Assembly: GCA_047495785.1 (NCBI GenBank)
Contig: JBLDXI010000003.1
Location: 2,232,001 to 2,296,000, forward strand
From: Lepidodermella squamata
Lineage: Eukaryota; Gastrotricha
DNA: 64,000 nt
Direction: 5' to 3'
Position 1 is the first letter of the stretch, and each line of letters opens with the position of its first letter. Positions 1 to 10,722 of the stretch are shown one piece after another. The notes beneath the pieces are model-generated. The model worked only from the letters and a program-made list of their open reading frames with translations. It was not told where the DNA came from and did no database searches. A program made the position numbers and the translations under genes.

Positions 1-955
1 GTTACGGTAGAAAGATCGGTTGATGTAAATTTTGATTTTTTTTAATTTCACATCAAATTAAAGCAGCCGAATCTGCGGAAAATTACAGCGTTTTCAATGA
101 AATAAATCAAAAATTATATTCGCTTGCGCTATTCAATTTTGATCACGCCTTATGAATTCTATTTCAGTGGTGTACTTAGGGACGTACCTATAGCGCCGGC
201 GAAATTGCAAATCAAAACGGTGAACACGTTTTCAGCAGATGCTGGTCACGCAACTAATTGATGACCATTTAAGAACGTCCCGGATAGGCATGGGATCAGA
301 AACTCTAAAATGTGAGGGGTGTCATATCTCATGGCTAGAAAAATCTTGGAATAATCTAAAAATTGCATAAGAATAGTGATCGAGTATTTCTCTCATGAAT
401 GGGATTGGCATTGGAATAATCCCAAGAAAATTTGATCCAATTGGGAAAAATCGAAAATTACCGAACCAGTTCCCATCGGGGTTTTCAGAGTCTAATCCGG
501 TTAATTTAAATTTCTTCGGTAAAATCGTGGCTAATAGATAGTAGATTCCCCCAGTGTGCTTATTCTAAAAATAGTTTAAATTCCCGAAAAAATTCCCAAA
601 ATTACGAAGGGTTGCGCAACTTGTGTGACGCGCTGTACCTGGCCTTTACTCATATTCTCATTTTTTGCGTGAAATTTTAGATCAACTGAATCCCATTTCC
701 ATATTGGAAAATGTTGGTTATTCCTATACGTGATACGCGAGGGGCCATTCGGTGGATTTTTTCCTTTTAGTCAAAATTCACAGAAATTCGCCATTACCGC
801 GCGGAACCAGCCGCAAAAATAAGGGCGAACAAATATCTATACAGCAATGGTATATGCAATCCTCTGAAGGTCGTAATGAGAGTTGTAGAGATAAATTTTG
901 ACAGCTTCATGGTACCTATCTCAAAGCTTTGTTGTATTCAAAAAATGCTCCGATT
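1..955. other. No gene seen (intergenic)
   Basis: I see no open frame with a recognisable domain, no splice-linked exon chain and no clear repeat here. The stretch is AT-rich with scattered short frames only. Confidence 0.5.
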
Positions 956-1521
956 TTTTCGGTTATTCTTATTTCTTTTTTTCAAACAGCTCGGGGGCGT
1001 GGAACAAAAAATAACGGAAATGGGATAAAAGTGGCGAGTGACAAATATTATCAATCATAATAAATACTACACAAGAACAAGACGGCCATCTTCAACTTAA
1101 TAAGAGCAGCTGTTTTGTATAATTTGATTTCTAGAATTAGCCATGGGCCGATCCTGCTAAGAGACTGAAATGTCATTGGAGCGAATTTCTAGGATGTGGA
1201 CAATTTTTCACCTCATTTTTGATCATGCCTCATAGCTTGTAACGGACCCAGCGTCCATGTTAGCCTTGGAAAATCTAGATTTCCTTGAATTAAACCTGCC
1301 CGGATTCTGACCTTACGAACACAGGATAACGAGCTAATTTTATAATTCACTGAAGTAAAGTCGACCTTCAGAAAAATCACGCATATAGCTCACTAATTCA
1401 ATGGTCAATAATTTGCGATTTACGCACTTGCGTCGTGACGATTAATTATCATTGTCACATAAAACTGAGAATGTCTAGTAACCTTCGGTTCAAAACCCCG
1501 TATTGGTTTATTTTTCAAAAA
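956..1521 (+). promoter_or_regulatory. Duplicated 5' flank of the first four-cysteine gene
   Basis: This block aligns by eye with 7680-8086, the flank of the second copy. Shared stretches include the 'AAACAGC-CGGGG-CGTGGA' region, 'ATCAATCATAA', 'GGACA-TTTTTCACCTCATTTT' and the run just before each ATG. The second copy has TATATAA in this interval, but the matching place here reads TCTAGTAACC, so the TATA box appears lost. The similarity shows that gene and flank were duplicated together. Confidence 0.6.
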
Positions 1522-1890
1522 ATGAAATTCTCGATTGCATGCCTTTTTGTAGCATTATTTTCGATTGCTAACACTTCTCAGCCGGCAAATGATAAAAAAT
1601 ACGACTTCAAGGTGCATTTTACGGCTAAATCCCTGTACAAGTTCATAAAGGCGAGACAATTTCTGGCTAATTGGATGGAGAAGAGCTTCGGCAATTCGTC
1701 ATTACGGGCCTGTGCCCAGTGCTTTGGTCTCGACCACATACCTCCGGAGGCTTTCGCGGCTTGGTACACGAAACGGCAGTTCTTAATTAGAAGCGCCTAC
1801 AAGAATATGATAATGGCCTACAGCTGTTCGAAGCTGCACATTCTCGATCGATTGGTTTTCTTGAAACAGCGAAAATGCTTCAATTTTTGA
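1522..1890 (+). CDS. Small secreted four-cysteine protein, copy 1
   Basis: The gene has a single exon and encodes 122 aa. I do not recognise the family. The frame stays open upstream to 1435, but the start at 1522 is chosen because it opens directly into a hydrophobic signal peptide (MKFSIACLFVALFSIANTS) and matches the starts of the three paralogues. The mature part is about 100 aa, rich in K/R and probably helical, with cysteines spaced C-x2-C-x34-C-x16-C. Conserved blocks are ACAQCF, IPPEAF-AWY-KR, SAYKNM-MAY-CSKL and FLKQRKC. Four cysteines allow two disulphides. A poly(A) signal AATAAA lies at 1932-1937. The next gene (RBCC-ANK copy 1) faces it on the other strand. The TATA box seen in copy 2 is not conserved, so this copy may be weakly expressed. 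Function is unknown; secretion is inferred from the signal peptide. Confidence 0.75.
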   Translation: MKFSIACLFVALFSIANTSQPANDKKYDFKVHFTAKSLYKFIKARQFLANWMEKSFGNSSLRACAQCFGLDHIPPEAFAAWYTKRQFLIRSAYKNMIMAYSCSKLHILDRLVFLKQRKCFNF

Positions 1891-2855
1891 CATAAATAGC
1901 CTCGCATTTTTTGAGAAATATAAGGCATTCTAATAAATGTTAATATTATGCGTGAAGTTAGGCGTTAAGATAACTTTGAGACTTGTCACAGTTCGAAAAA
2001 CTTGAAAAATAAATAAGTAGCTAACTAATAATCTACCTAACTACGGATTCCAGAATTGTAAACAAAATGAATAAAGGGCCAGGCGATTACCGAGTTTTTG
2101 AAAATTTTGGCGAAGAAAACACGCCAACTTTGGACAATCAGGGGATTGAATGATTTACGTCATCATATAGGTAATTTTCCGTAATTCATCCAAATCCTGA
2201 TGATTCATAAAATTACGCGATTTTTCACCATGTGATGGATAGTGCCATAATTCATTGTCAATATTTCCGCAGATCTTGGAGAAGCAGTAATGAGAATATC
2301 CCCATAATTTTTACTTGTATGGAGATGGTCCCAAAACAAAAAATTCAAGGCATTTGGCTACTCATTTTCAATCACTCGTAAGATCCGATGAGAAAATCTG
2401 CAGCGTCCGATTTGGAAATTACCGTTTTTGTTCCCATAGCATCCCGGGCATAGAGAAGCATCTTCGAAATTTAAAAAAATTTAAAATTAATTTTTCGGTT
2501 AATTTTTTAAGATTTCGAAACGAATAGACCCCACAGTCCCTCAACTATTAGCGACTGGGCGCCTATTGGAAAAAATACCTGATCTAAAATTAGAAAATTT
2601 ACAAAAAAGCCATAGAATTATACGTTCTAATAGGTGAAAGCTTACCTCGCTGGAAAATATGCAAGTTCCAGTGGTCAAACGCGAGAAGCGGTTTATCTCG
2701 TATCGTAAAATTACATCTAAAACGTCAAAATTGGAAAAAATAAGAATGGGAAGGCATTTGACCTATTGTATAAGAAGGGTCAGCAATTTTATTGGTTGTC
2801 ATCGCAAGGTTAAATATATAGAAAATTCAAAAGAAAAAATGTTATATAAATATTG
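1891..2855. other. 3' flank and spacer, no gene seen
   Basis: The first part (around 1980-2050) matches the 3' flank of the second copy at 8568 onward, including 'GACTTGTCACAGTTCGAAAA', so it is part of the duplicated unit. The rest contains short frames (for example 2315-2527 and 2659-2889) with no domain, signal peptide or paralogue. I treat these as chance. Confidence 0.5.
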
Positions 2856-5800
2856 TCATTTCACAGTGGAAGAATATTTTTCGAGATGAAAAATAAACGA
2901 TCGGACCGCTTTCCAGTTTTTCACAATAATAGCCCTGCTCATAGGGTTGAGCTTTTTATTGTCCTTTTTCAAGATGGCGAGTGGGAATTTCGAAGCCAAA
3001 TAGTCAACTATTTCAATCCGCACGTCGTACTCCACAGCCAAAGCCAGCGGAGTTTTCCCATGCGCGTCTTGCAGATTACCGTCTAAGCCGTGATCTTCAA
3101 CCAGGCGTTTCACCATGTCAAAATTTTGCGAAAAAACGGCGTAATGCAAGGTGTTACGTTGACTTTTGTCAACAGCTTTCACGTCACAGCCGTGATCGAT
3201 GAAAAAATCAACGATTTGAGGCCTATCAACCATGACGGCTCGCAGTAACGGCGTTTGGCCATTCGCAGCGGCTTCATCTATCAACTCCGGGCTGATGGTA
3301 ATCAATTCATTCAAAATCGGTAAAAAATCGCCCTTTTCTACGTTGTAAAATTCGGATACCATGTGGAATAAACTGACATTTCGGATGAATTTCGCGGCTG
3401 GGTTGTGGCCTTTTTCAACCAAATATTTGAAGACCTCGAGACAATTGAACCTGACAGCGTCTGCAACAGGGCTGTAAACCGGATTCAAGTCGAAATTTAG
3501 CTCATTGACCAAGAACTTGACAGCTTCCAATGAAGATCGGCACGCTAGATTCAACAAATTGTAGCCGCTGCCGAATTCCACCTTGACAAGTTTCGGAAAT
3601 TTTTCGCATAGATATTTCAGGGTGTCGAGCTGGGACGTGGTAAAAGCCGAGCATAGCACGTTAGGAGCTGAAAAAGATTTAAAAGGAGAATACCGGCCTT
3701 CGCCCGTCACATCGACCTGCATCTCCTCGACTAGAAATTTGGTAGTTTTCAGGCTACCTTCAATGGCAGCTATGCCGACAACCTTGTCAACTTCCTCACC
3801 ATCTTTCAGTAAGTGGTTTGATATGTAATTACTGCATCCAGGCGGCAAACGAGGATCCAAGCAAATCGATTCAACCGTATCGACATCATCCACCAAAACC
3901 GCGTCTCGTAACCGATCAAATTCGTAAGGAAAATCCGAAAAATGAAACATTTTCCGCTATAAAAAGTAAACAAAAATTGAAAGGTTCCAAATATTTGAAC
4001 CACTAAATTTAGAAGTCCTGACACTAAATTGTTCATATTCTTTGAGATTTCGGCGTTTTCGTGAACCCTGTCCTGAACATAGGAACCTGAGAAACTAAAG
4101 CTGAACCTTGAACCTAGAATCCTGAACCTAGAACTGAATCCCTGGGAACCTAAGAAACCAAAGCTGAACCCTGAACCTAGAATCCTGAACCTAGAACTGA
4201 ATCCCTGAACCTAGGATTACTTGAGCTACCTGGCGCCCTAAGCTACGTAGACTACGTAGATAAAATCGATACTTGGAATCGATATTATCGGCTCTCCAGG
4301 CTGAAGTACAATTCGTAAACTGAGCACTCATAGCGCAAAATACGCGCAATATGAACATCTATTGGTTAGGCATGATAACAAAACAATTGAGATTCCAGAG
4401 AAGACATCAAACTCGAAAAAGCATACCTAAAGAAAAACTAGTGCTGGAGCTTCAAACTTAGTGCGCACTTGGCATACCCAAATTGAAATTGAAAATAAAA
4501 TAAAATTTGGAAATGCAAATAAAAATAAAAAACCCGCCTTAAAATTTGAAAATCACCGTAGCGCAGGAAATTTTGGACAGGGCAAAGAGGCCCCTGCCTT
4601 TTTCTCAAAGTTCCTTTGAAAATCAATATTTTCCAAAATTAGACCCAACGAAAAATCAAAACTCAAAATTCAATCCGTATGCAAATAAGCATCTAAAATT
4701 ACCCGATAATTTGCAAAATTTATTCAAAAAACTGTCAATGAGGTAAAAATCGTAAAATAAATCAACATACCTTTGAAATGGGCGAAATCACATTTCTGAA
4801 TTCCGGTTTCGCATCAATGGTTGCAGTTTTCGAAATCAAATCAGCCATGTAGTCCAACAAGAAATTATCAGTCTGGAAAACTAGCTCAGGTCCGAACCAT
4901 GCCTGACATGGATATTCCATCGGGCTAAGCTGAATCAATGAAAATTAAAAAATAAATTAAAAAATGTATAATCATATAAAATCAGAAGGACCTTTTTGTC
5001 TTTGTCGCGAATTTTTGCATAAATTTCTGCGACAGCACTTAAATCCAGGCCAGACAGCTTCGAAATCGGTGTGATATCGATTACTTCATCCGGAAAAGCG
5101 CCAATTATAAGATTCCGTCGTTCGCTTAATTTATCCGTTAAATCTCCCTGTAATTTTTCACGAGCTTTTTCGAATAAATTCTGAAGTGTTTTTGACATCG
5201 ACTCGAAATGAGAATCAATTTCCGCGGCCAATTTCGATCGGAAATACTCCATTTTCAAGTCGCTTTCAGCCAGCTTTTCGTTATAGGAGGACCTTGCAAC
5301 GTTCAGCCGCTCTGAAAACTGCAAAAATGTTCAAAATACGAAAGAAAATTGTGGGAAGATTTTACTGACGTTCAGTGAAATCCAACTCATTTCGAGTTTC
5401 AGGCGCTCAGCGTGGCCAACTGAACAAGCTTGGCAGAAATTCAGCCCGCAATGTGAGCATTTTACGAATTTTTCAGTCAAGAAATTGCCATGTGGGCATT
5501 TTTCGCCCACTAACACGAGTCTATTCCGGGGATCCATCAGGCTTCCAGCTGTTTCGATAATTTGTTGAAGCGATTGATTTTTACGAAATTCTTTTAATAA
5601 AATAAACATTGGATACATACTAATTAAGTCGGTTAAAATTTACGTTCTTTCCCGTCGGAAGTAACCGTGAAATGACTTCTCACTTTACAAACCGGGCAGA
5701 GAAAATGGCTCGTTGATTTAGCATGTTTTTGAGCGCATTTTTCGCAGAAAGAGTGGCCACACGTAGGTAAGATGATTGGCGATTCGAACTTCTTCAAACA

Positions 5801-5968
5801 AAAACTGCATTTGAGTACCTAATTTCTTCTAATAACATTTCAAATCCAAAAATGAAAATCAAAGCTCACGCCAGGCAAAGTACCGTCGATTTCGACTCGG
5901 TTGCCGCATTTCGGAATCTTCGCCGATCGACCATCAATTGAGTCTGAACTCGGGCGCTTTCCCAACAT
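2856..5968 (-). CDS. RING / zinc module / coiled-coil / ankyrin protein (RBCC-ANK), copy 1
   Basis: Six exons on the minus strand: 5968-5870, 5818-5644, 5590-5370, 5318-4992, 4929-4771 and 3956-2856. They join to 2082 nt (693 aa) with intact frame. Exon 1 carries the start and a short lysine-rich N-terminus. Exon 2 is a C3HC4 RING (C-x2-C, CGHSFC-x2-C, CPVC), the usual mark of a ubiquitin E3 ligase. Exon 3 holds a second zinc module (GEKCPHG, then C-x2-C, C-x2-C and H) in the place of a TRIM B-box. Exon 4 is a charged coiled coil of 109 codons. Exon 5 is a conserved linker (ELVFQTDNFL). Exon 6 encodes about ten ankyrin repeats. Introns 1-4 are about 50-60 bp. Intron 5 is 814 bp and contains a miniature element. 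A role as a ubiquitin ligase with an ankyrin substrate-binding tail is inferred from the domains. It is convergent with the secreted gene at 1522. Confidence 0.8.
3984..4487. mobile_element. Miniature element in RBCC-ANK copy 1 intron 5
   Basis: This sequence is colinear with 52553-52995. Shared parts are the end 'CCAAATAT-T--ACCACTAAA', 'TTTGCGATTTCGGCGTTTTC', a core with GATACTTGGAATCGATATCGGCTCT-like sequence, 'CGTAAACTGA', 'GGTTAGGCATGATA' and the other end 'TAGTGCTGGA'. It has no coding capacity, so it is probably a non-autonomous DNA element. Inside it, at 4091-4215, a 63-bp unit rich in 'GAACCTAGA' is repeated twice in tandem. Confidence 0.6.
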
Positions 5969-6605
5969 GAATTGGAAATTTCCGAATAAAAGTAACAATT
6001 TTCAGCTAAAAAGGGAAAATTTTATACTCTGCAATTTTACCGCACTGTCATATTTTTCGTCAAGTTCGCAGAAATTAACAAAAGTTTGGCCAAACGAGTA
6101 GGATTAGGAAAATTTTAATTTTTCTGCCTGCGATAAAAAAAACGATTTTTAGTTTTATTTGAATTGATTGAGTTGATTCAATGGCCCAAGCTACGCAGCA
6201 TTAAAATTATTATGGCTCCGGAATTATTTTTGCAGTCGAACTTGACAATAATAAGAACAAGGATCCGATTCGCTCTAGTTTTATAAATGTGCATTACCCA
6301 TTCGAAATAAAAGTTCTTTATTGCGTACTTTTTGCATAATATATTCAACTGCGCTGTCTTTCGGCTCCAAGCTTTGAAAGCCGAACCAAAATATCCCTTA
6401 GGAAGTTCTTAGTGCTGGTCGATGGCTTGAGATCAGATTCAAACCAGCCGGATAAACTGTTCACCGCTGCTTTTCGATTTGACTTTAATTTCGGATTTCG
6501 GATTCTATTTCGACACTTCGCCTAATCAGCTTCATGTCTGCCAGCTCAATCTTCCACATCTACCCGATCTAAAAGCTGATCTGGCAAGGGTTCCCCATGA
6601 CTGCT
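5969..6605. other. Spacer, no gene seen
   Basis: This is the upstream side of RBCC-ANK copy 1. I see no recognisable gene and no clear TATA box close to the ATG at 5968. Confidence 0.4.
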
Positions 6606-7370
6606 CTATGTACAAGTGGTGAGGAAAACCGCAAGTTTCACCCGTGTTTTGTTGCTATCACTGTCACTGAGAATCATAACGACTTCGAATTCATGTTGGG
6701 TCACATATAAAATGCTATTTCCAGTAAAATCAAACGCCAGAGGTCTCCCGAACACTAGGCCCATGCAGCTGATGTGATAACAATTTTGCGATTAAAGCTA
6801 TACTCGGCGAACCAATTCGAGCTTCTAGCTTGTCTCATGTCATCTGGAGCTGTTGACAAACGGCCGATGGCGACATCAAAATTTTGGAAAAAAAAGAAAA
6901 AAAGCGCTATCTTACGATCAAGTCTCCTTAAAAGAAGACAATAGGACGTTTTTCGGAAACGATTTTCGATGCTGTTACGATTTTACTCCATAAAAAGTTC
7001 GAACATGAACCGGAATTCCCCGGCGGTTCTTTTGACACCAAATTTGGGGCAAAAGACTTCAAGGAACGCACAGAAATCATTTTGTAAACATTTCCACAGA
7101 GACAGGATTTGGATCCAAATATCGCATCCCGCGGTCTATTTTTAGCAGTTAATGTGTTAAAGGTGAATGTCAATGCGAACGAAAACGTTGACGTAGTAGC
7201 TTGCTACTTGCTAAGACGGGCTGAAGCACCATGTGTGCCTCGGCCTCAAATTGCGGACCAACCTGATATCCGCAATCCCAGATGACCCAGAGAAGTTGGA
7301 CGTTCCGATCGATGCAAGAAAAAGTGCGGTCGGAAACCTGCCAATGACTCTTCAATGTCACTTCGCCAAA
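6606..7370 (-). pseudogene. Decayed yellow/MRJP-like beta-propeller gene fragment
   Basis: Reading the minus strand, several short pieces in different frames look coding. At 7361-7170 there is a piece with DRNVQLLWVIWDCGYQVGPQ, resembling the 'D--NRLWV-D-G' core of yellow/major royal jelly proteins. At 7173-6928 there is a piece with RPRDAIFGS. At 6768-6606 there is a piece with GRPLAFDFTGNSILYV, resembling the later 'VFP--V--D--GN-LWV' blade. The last piece follows a plausible TCACATCAG acceptor and ends in a stop. Frames do not join into one protein and the 5' part is missing, so I call it a decayed or partial copy. The family assignment is by motif resemblance only; another NHL-like propeller is possible. 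Confidence 0.35.
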
Positions 7371-8034
7371 CCATGAATTTTGCCTTGCTTATTGACTTCT
7401 CTTGTGTTGTTGCGACGTAATAAAGTATTGAATAGCGACAAAGTCTGATTTAATAGAGACCCAGTTTATTGAACTTTTTGTACATTGCTTGAATTATAAT
7501 CTGTCCCGCTGTAGGTCAAAATACCACTGCTGGTCAAAATTCGCCGATGCGGACATAATCGAATTAGTATAATAAAGCAGAACATGTCCTAAAGGTACTA
7601 ATTAGATAGAAAGGAGATAATCTTTTCTGACAGCTTAACCGCTCTCTGTATTCATTCTTTAATCATTCAGATTTATTTATTACTACTTCTCAAACAGCCC
7701 GGGGACGTGGACTACTAAAATATGCAAGAAAACCAGAACAAAAAATATCGAAAATTATAACACTTTTTGTTTCGAAAAATGACAAATGACATCAATCATA
7801 ACAAGAGACTGGAATGCCGGTGATAGAAGCCATTTTTTAGGATGAGGACATTTTTTCACCTCATTTTCTTAACAATTCCTCATTGCTCGAAACTGACCAT
7901 AATGGCCACGAAAATAAATTCATTAAACTTGCCCAGATTCCAGCGTACAACGCAAGCTAAGAAGATAATTGATATTCACGTACTTGCGTTGAGACGATAA
8001 ATCAGCGGTGTCACCTAGACTGAGAATCTCTCCT
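7371..8034. other. Spacer grading into duplicated promoter
   Basis: No gene is seen. From about 7680 onward the sequence matches the flank of the first four-cysteine gene (956-1434). Confidence 0.45.
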
Positions 8035-8041
8035 TATATAA
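8035..8041 (+). promoter_or_regulatory. TATA box of four-cysteine gene copy 2
   Basis: TATATAA lies 52 bp before the ATG at 8087. The same motif is at 20105-20111 before copy 3 (61 bp from its ATG), and a weaker TATAAT is at 21784-21789 before copy 4. Confidence 0.6.
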
Positions 8042-8086
8042 TGCGGAGCTTTTTTCAACAATCCATATTGGTTTATCTCTCATAAA

Positions 8087-8467
8087 ATGAACTTTTCGGT
8101 TTTATGCCTTATTCTATCATTAATTACGATTGCTAACACCTCCCATCCGACCAATGGTACAAAATCAGTCAATCATGCTGAATTTATGGCGCAGTTGAAA
8201 GCTAAATCCTCGCACAAGTTCATAAAAGCGCGAGAATTTCTGGCTCATTGGATGGTGAACAGCTTCGGCAATTCGTCATTACAGGCCTGTGCTCAGTGCT
8301 TTGGTCTTGATCACATCCCTCCGGAGGCGTTCGTGGCTTGGTACACGAAACGGCATTTCTTACTCGGAAGTGCCTACAAGGATATGGTTATGGCCTACAG
8401 CTGTTCGAAGCTGCATATTCTCGAACGATTGGCTTTCTTGAAACAGCGAAAATGCTTCAAATTTTAA
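8087..8467 (+). CDS. Small secreted four-cysteine protein, copy 2
   Basis: This is an intronless gene of 126 aa. Its signal peptide is MNFSVLCLILSLITIANTS, followed by a short polar stretch and a mature domain with the invariant C-x2-C-x34-C-x16-C spacing. It is closest to copy 1, sharing FGLDHIPPEAF, SFGNSSL, CSKLHIL and FLKQRKCF. Coding sequence, promoter and 3' flank are all shared with copy 1, so the pair arose by segmental duplication. A strong TATA box at 8035-8041 suggests this copy is active. Just downstream on the other strand is a remnant of an RBCC-ANK gene, in the same convergent arrangement as copy 1. Function is unknown; it is likely secreted and disulphide-bonded. Confidence 0.8.
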   Translation: MNFSVLCLILSLITIANTSHPTNGTKSVNHAEFMAQLKAKSSHKFIKAREFLAHWMVNSFGNSSLQACAQCFGLDHIPPEAFVAWYTKRHFLLGSAYKDMVMAYSCSKLHILERLAFLKQRKCFKF

Positions 8468-8789
8468 CAGAAAACAGAAAACGCATAATTTGCGAAACTT
8501 GACGCATGGTGAAGATTGTTTATAATAATTAGTGTTACATTATTACTTGGATACTCGTTAGCTTTTTGTGGACTTGTCACAGTTCGAAAACTTGAAAACT
8601 TGCAAAACTAGCCAAGTATTATGTATCTTGCAACGAAATAAAAACTTGGCTATTGCAGACAAAATCCTCAATTATGAACTCAAAACAAGTGAGGCAGACG
8701 ATTTCAGTTATATGAACATTTTGAAGACTTCAGCATATTATTACAGCCAAAATGGGCAAAAACACGCAAAATATGGACCTAACCAAAAG

Positions 8790-8915
8790 GTTCCTGAATT
8801 CTGGTTCGACGTCGATTACGGAAGTTTTTGCTGTCAAATCAGCAATGCAACCTGACAGAAGTTGTTTAGGTTGGAAACCAGCTTTGATTCAAGCGAAACC
8901 CGACATGGATCTTCA
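8790..8915 (-). pseudogene. Remnant of an RBCC-ANK linker exon
   Basis: The stretch matches the linker exon of RBCC-ANK copy 4 (29504-29662). Shared strings include 'GGTTCGACGTCGATTACGG', 'ATCAAATCA-CAATGCAA' and 'CAGGTTGGAAA'. Substitutions and small gaps have destroyed the frame. No other exon of the gene is detectable nearby. It marks a former RBCC-ANK gene facing the four-cysteine gene at 8087. Confidence 0.6.
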
Positions 8916-8984
8916 TTTACTCTTCTAGCCTAAAGAAATTGAATATGACGTATTAAGACGAGCAAAATTATGTTTTTGAACTAG

Positions 8985-9444
8985 GTTGATCCGAATTCCT
9001 TAGCATGTTATGGAGGAGCTCTGAAATCAAGCTATTCCTACAATGGCCCCGCTGATTTGGTTAGCTGGGACTACTATAGCTACGAAAACCTAAACTCAAC
9101 GTCGCAACCATCGGGAACAATTAGGCTGGTTTCAAATGAGTTCCAGCAAAGCGGTGCGATTTGGACTAAAACTGTAATCATTCAGCATTTATCATTGTTA
9201 TTTTATTGATTGGATTCATGAACTTCAGCCGTTTAGTCTTCAGAACTTTTATACCGAATTAGTGATTGAATCAGGGGTTTACATTGATAGCATGTACCCG
9301 TATGGATTTATGATGATCATGTACCGTATGAACCGTATGAATCGCAACAGCCACAGCGGTTTGACCGTCTTCGTCCAGCCTAACAAGTTGGAGGGGGGTG
9401 ATGATCCCGTTTCTGCCGAGCCCGAACGAAGCATTTATGTCTAA
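8985..9444 (+). pseudogene. Partial L-type lectin (VIP36/ERGIC-53-like) gene, two exons
   Basis: Two exons join in phase 0: 8985-9173, a 55-bp intron 9174-9228 (GTAATC...CTTCAG), then 9229-9444. The joined product begins VDPNSLACYGGALKSSYSYN and contains WDY, IRLVSNEFQQSGAIWTKT and PFSLQNFYTELVIE. This follows the N-terminal strands of the luminal L-type lectins that carry glycoproteins in the early secretory pathway ('IRL-PD-QSK-G-IWN--P---DWE'). The remaining two thirds of the lectin, including the usual HGDG region, are absent. The last exon ends in a different methionine-rich tail. No start or signal peptide is visible, and the 5' side abuts the RBCC-ANK remnant. It is most likely a truncated duplicate, though a rearranged small gene cannot be excluded. 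Confidence 0.45.
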
Positions 9445-9486
9445 GCAAATGCGATGCTCAAGTCAGTATAGTCAAAAAAGATGTGA

Positions 9487-9558
9487 AGGGGACACCCGGG
9501 TTTGAACCAGGGACCTCTCGATCTGCAGTCGAATGCTCTACCACTTAGCTATATCCCC
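9487..9558 (-). tRNA. tRNA-Cys (GCA)
   Basis: The minus strand gives a complete 72-nt cloverleaf. The acceptor stem is GGGGATA/TGTCCCC, with D-arm TAGCTAAGTGGTAGAG, an anticodon stem-loop with CTGCAGA (anticodon GCA, complement at 9524-9526), and T-arm GGTTCAAACCCGGGT... with the GTTCAAA B-box. There is no intron and CCA is not encoded, as expected for a nuclear eukaryotic tRNA. Confidence 0.95.
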
Positions 9559-9828
9559 TCTCGCCTCATGTTCACGAGTGAAACCTGCGTAGTTACGCCT
9601 GCGGCGGCCATTTGCACAAGTTGTGACGATTGGTTGACGAATGAAATTACATAAATTCTGTGGGGCTACTGTGCGGATGTTGAGTGGTGTTGGAACTCGG
9701 GGGTAAACCAGCTATGGATTGATACGTTCATGTCGACGAAATCGGTTTGGCAATGGCGGATTCGCAATCAAACGCTATCGATCAATGTCTGCAAGTAAGG
9801 CACTAATTTTTGCTCACAGACTCTTACG

Positions 9829-10200
9829 AATCGACGTCACAGGCGCTTACCTTTACTTCCACAGCATCGACGAGTTTAAAAACTCCGACAACTACCACTT
9901 CGGCTACAACTACGCAAGTAAGCTGAAAATTTGAAAACGAACGATTCATAAATTGAAATAAATAGCCCACTATTCACTACTACGTCCACCTCGGTGAAAT
10001 CGACTTCGCAAGTAGCGACTGATGTTTCGAATTCACTAATGCCGACTAGCTATGCGGTGCTAAGCTTTGTGTGGATAGAACTATACTTTTCAGCGATCAA
10101 TACTTACTCATTATAGACTTCGATCGCGTCCTCTTCGACTGGGTCAACAACCACATCCACTCCTCTTACTATTGCTACTTCATTATCAACGGTAAAGCAG
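9829..10200 (+). other. Ser/Thr-rich exon series (mucin-like fragment)
   Basis: Three stretches on the plus strand encode mostly Ser and Thr: about 9829-9912, about 9966-10056 and 10117-10200. The introns between them are short; the last is 10057-10116, GTGC...TTATAG. The third exon is exactly 28 codons, runs T-S-I-A-S-S-S-T-G-S and so on, and ends at CAG|GTACGT. Such regions are typical of O-glycosylated extracellular linkers. No start, domain or stop is visible, and downstream sequence is a LINE fragment, so this is the broken remainder of a gene. Exon edges of the first two pieces are uncertain. Confidence 0.35.
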
Positions 10201-10204
10201 GTAC

Positions 10205-10700
10205 GTCCCAAATAAGACAATAAGCTCTTATTCGACGAACACATCGAGATGGCGAAGGGCAAGGCTCGAAAGGGCTTGTTCGCTCTCAAACAAGCTGTCG
10301 ATTCTGGAATTGATCGCAAAACTGCTGTCATGATGACCAACGGTCTCGTTGTCAGTCATCTGAATTATGGCGACACTACCCTTGGGCAAGCCTGAAAATC
10401 GACTCGCGACAAGCTGCAATCGTCACAAGATCGAGCCATCAAAATCATCTACGGCGCTCATCCTTTAGCGGATCCGGCCCCGCTTCGGCATCGACTTGGA
10501 TGGCTTACTGTCAACCACAGTACACCTATGCAGGTACACCTATGCACATTCATCTGGAGAAGCCTGCACGAGATGGCGCCGGACGACTTCATGTCGATGT
10601 TCAAGCTGAACGACCGCAGCCACGGCTATAACTGTCGCAATTTCGAGCCGATGTTCAAGCCGACCTTCACGAATAAGTGTCTACAAAATCATCAGTGGTT
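10205..10700 (+). mobile_element. Non-LTR retrotransposon (LINE) 3' end of the reverse-transcriptase ORF, dead
   Basis: The plus-strand translation contains KARKGLFALKQ, GLVVSHLNYGD and SQDRAIKIIYGAHPL. This is the typical C-terminal part of CR1/Jockey-type LINE polymerases ('L----V-PHL-Y---VWG' then 'LQ-RA-R-I'). An in-frame TGA at 10393-10395 and the missing 5' region show it is an inactive fragment. It sits directly after the splice donor of the Ser/Thr-rich exon. Confidence 0.65.
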
Positions 10701-10722
10701 AATTTTCTTAATAATCTTATCG

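Noticed and set aside
8568-8855. 95-codon frame downstream of four-cysteine copy 2
   Set aside because: Its 3' half is the antisense of a decayed RBCC-ANK linker exon and the 5' half is duplicated non-coding flank.
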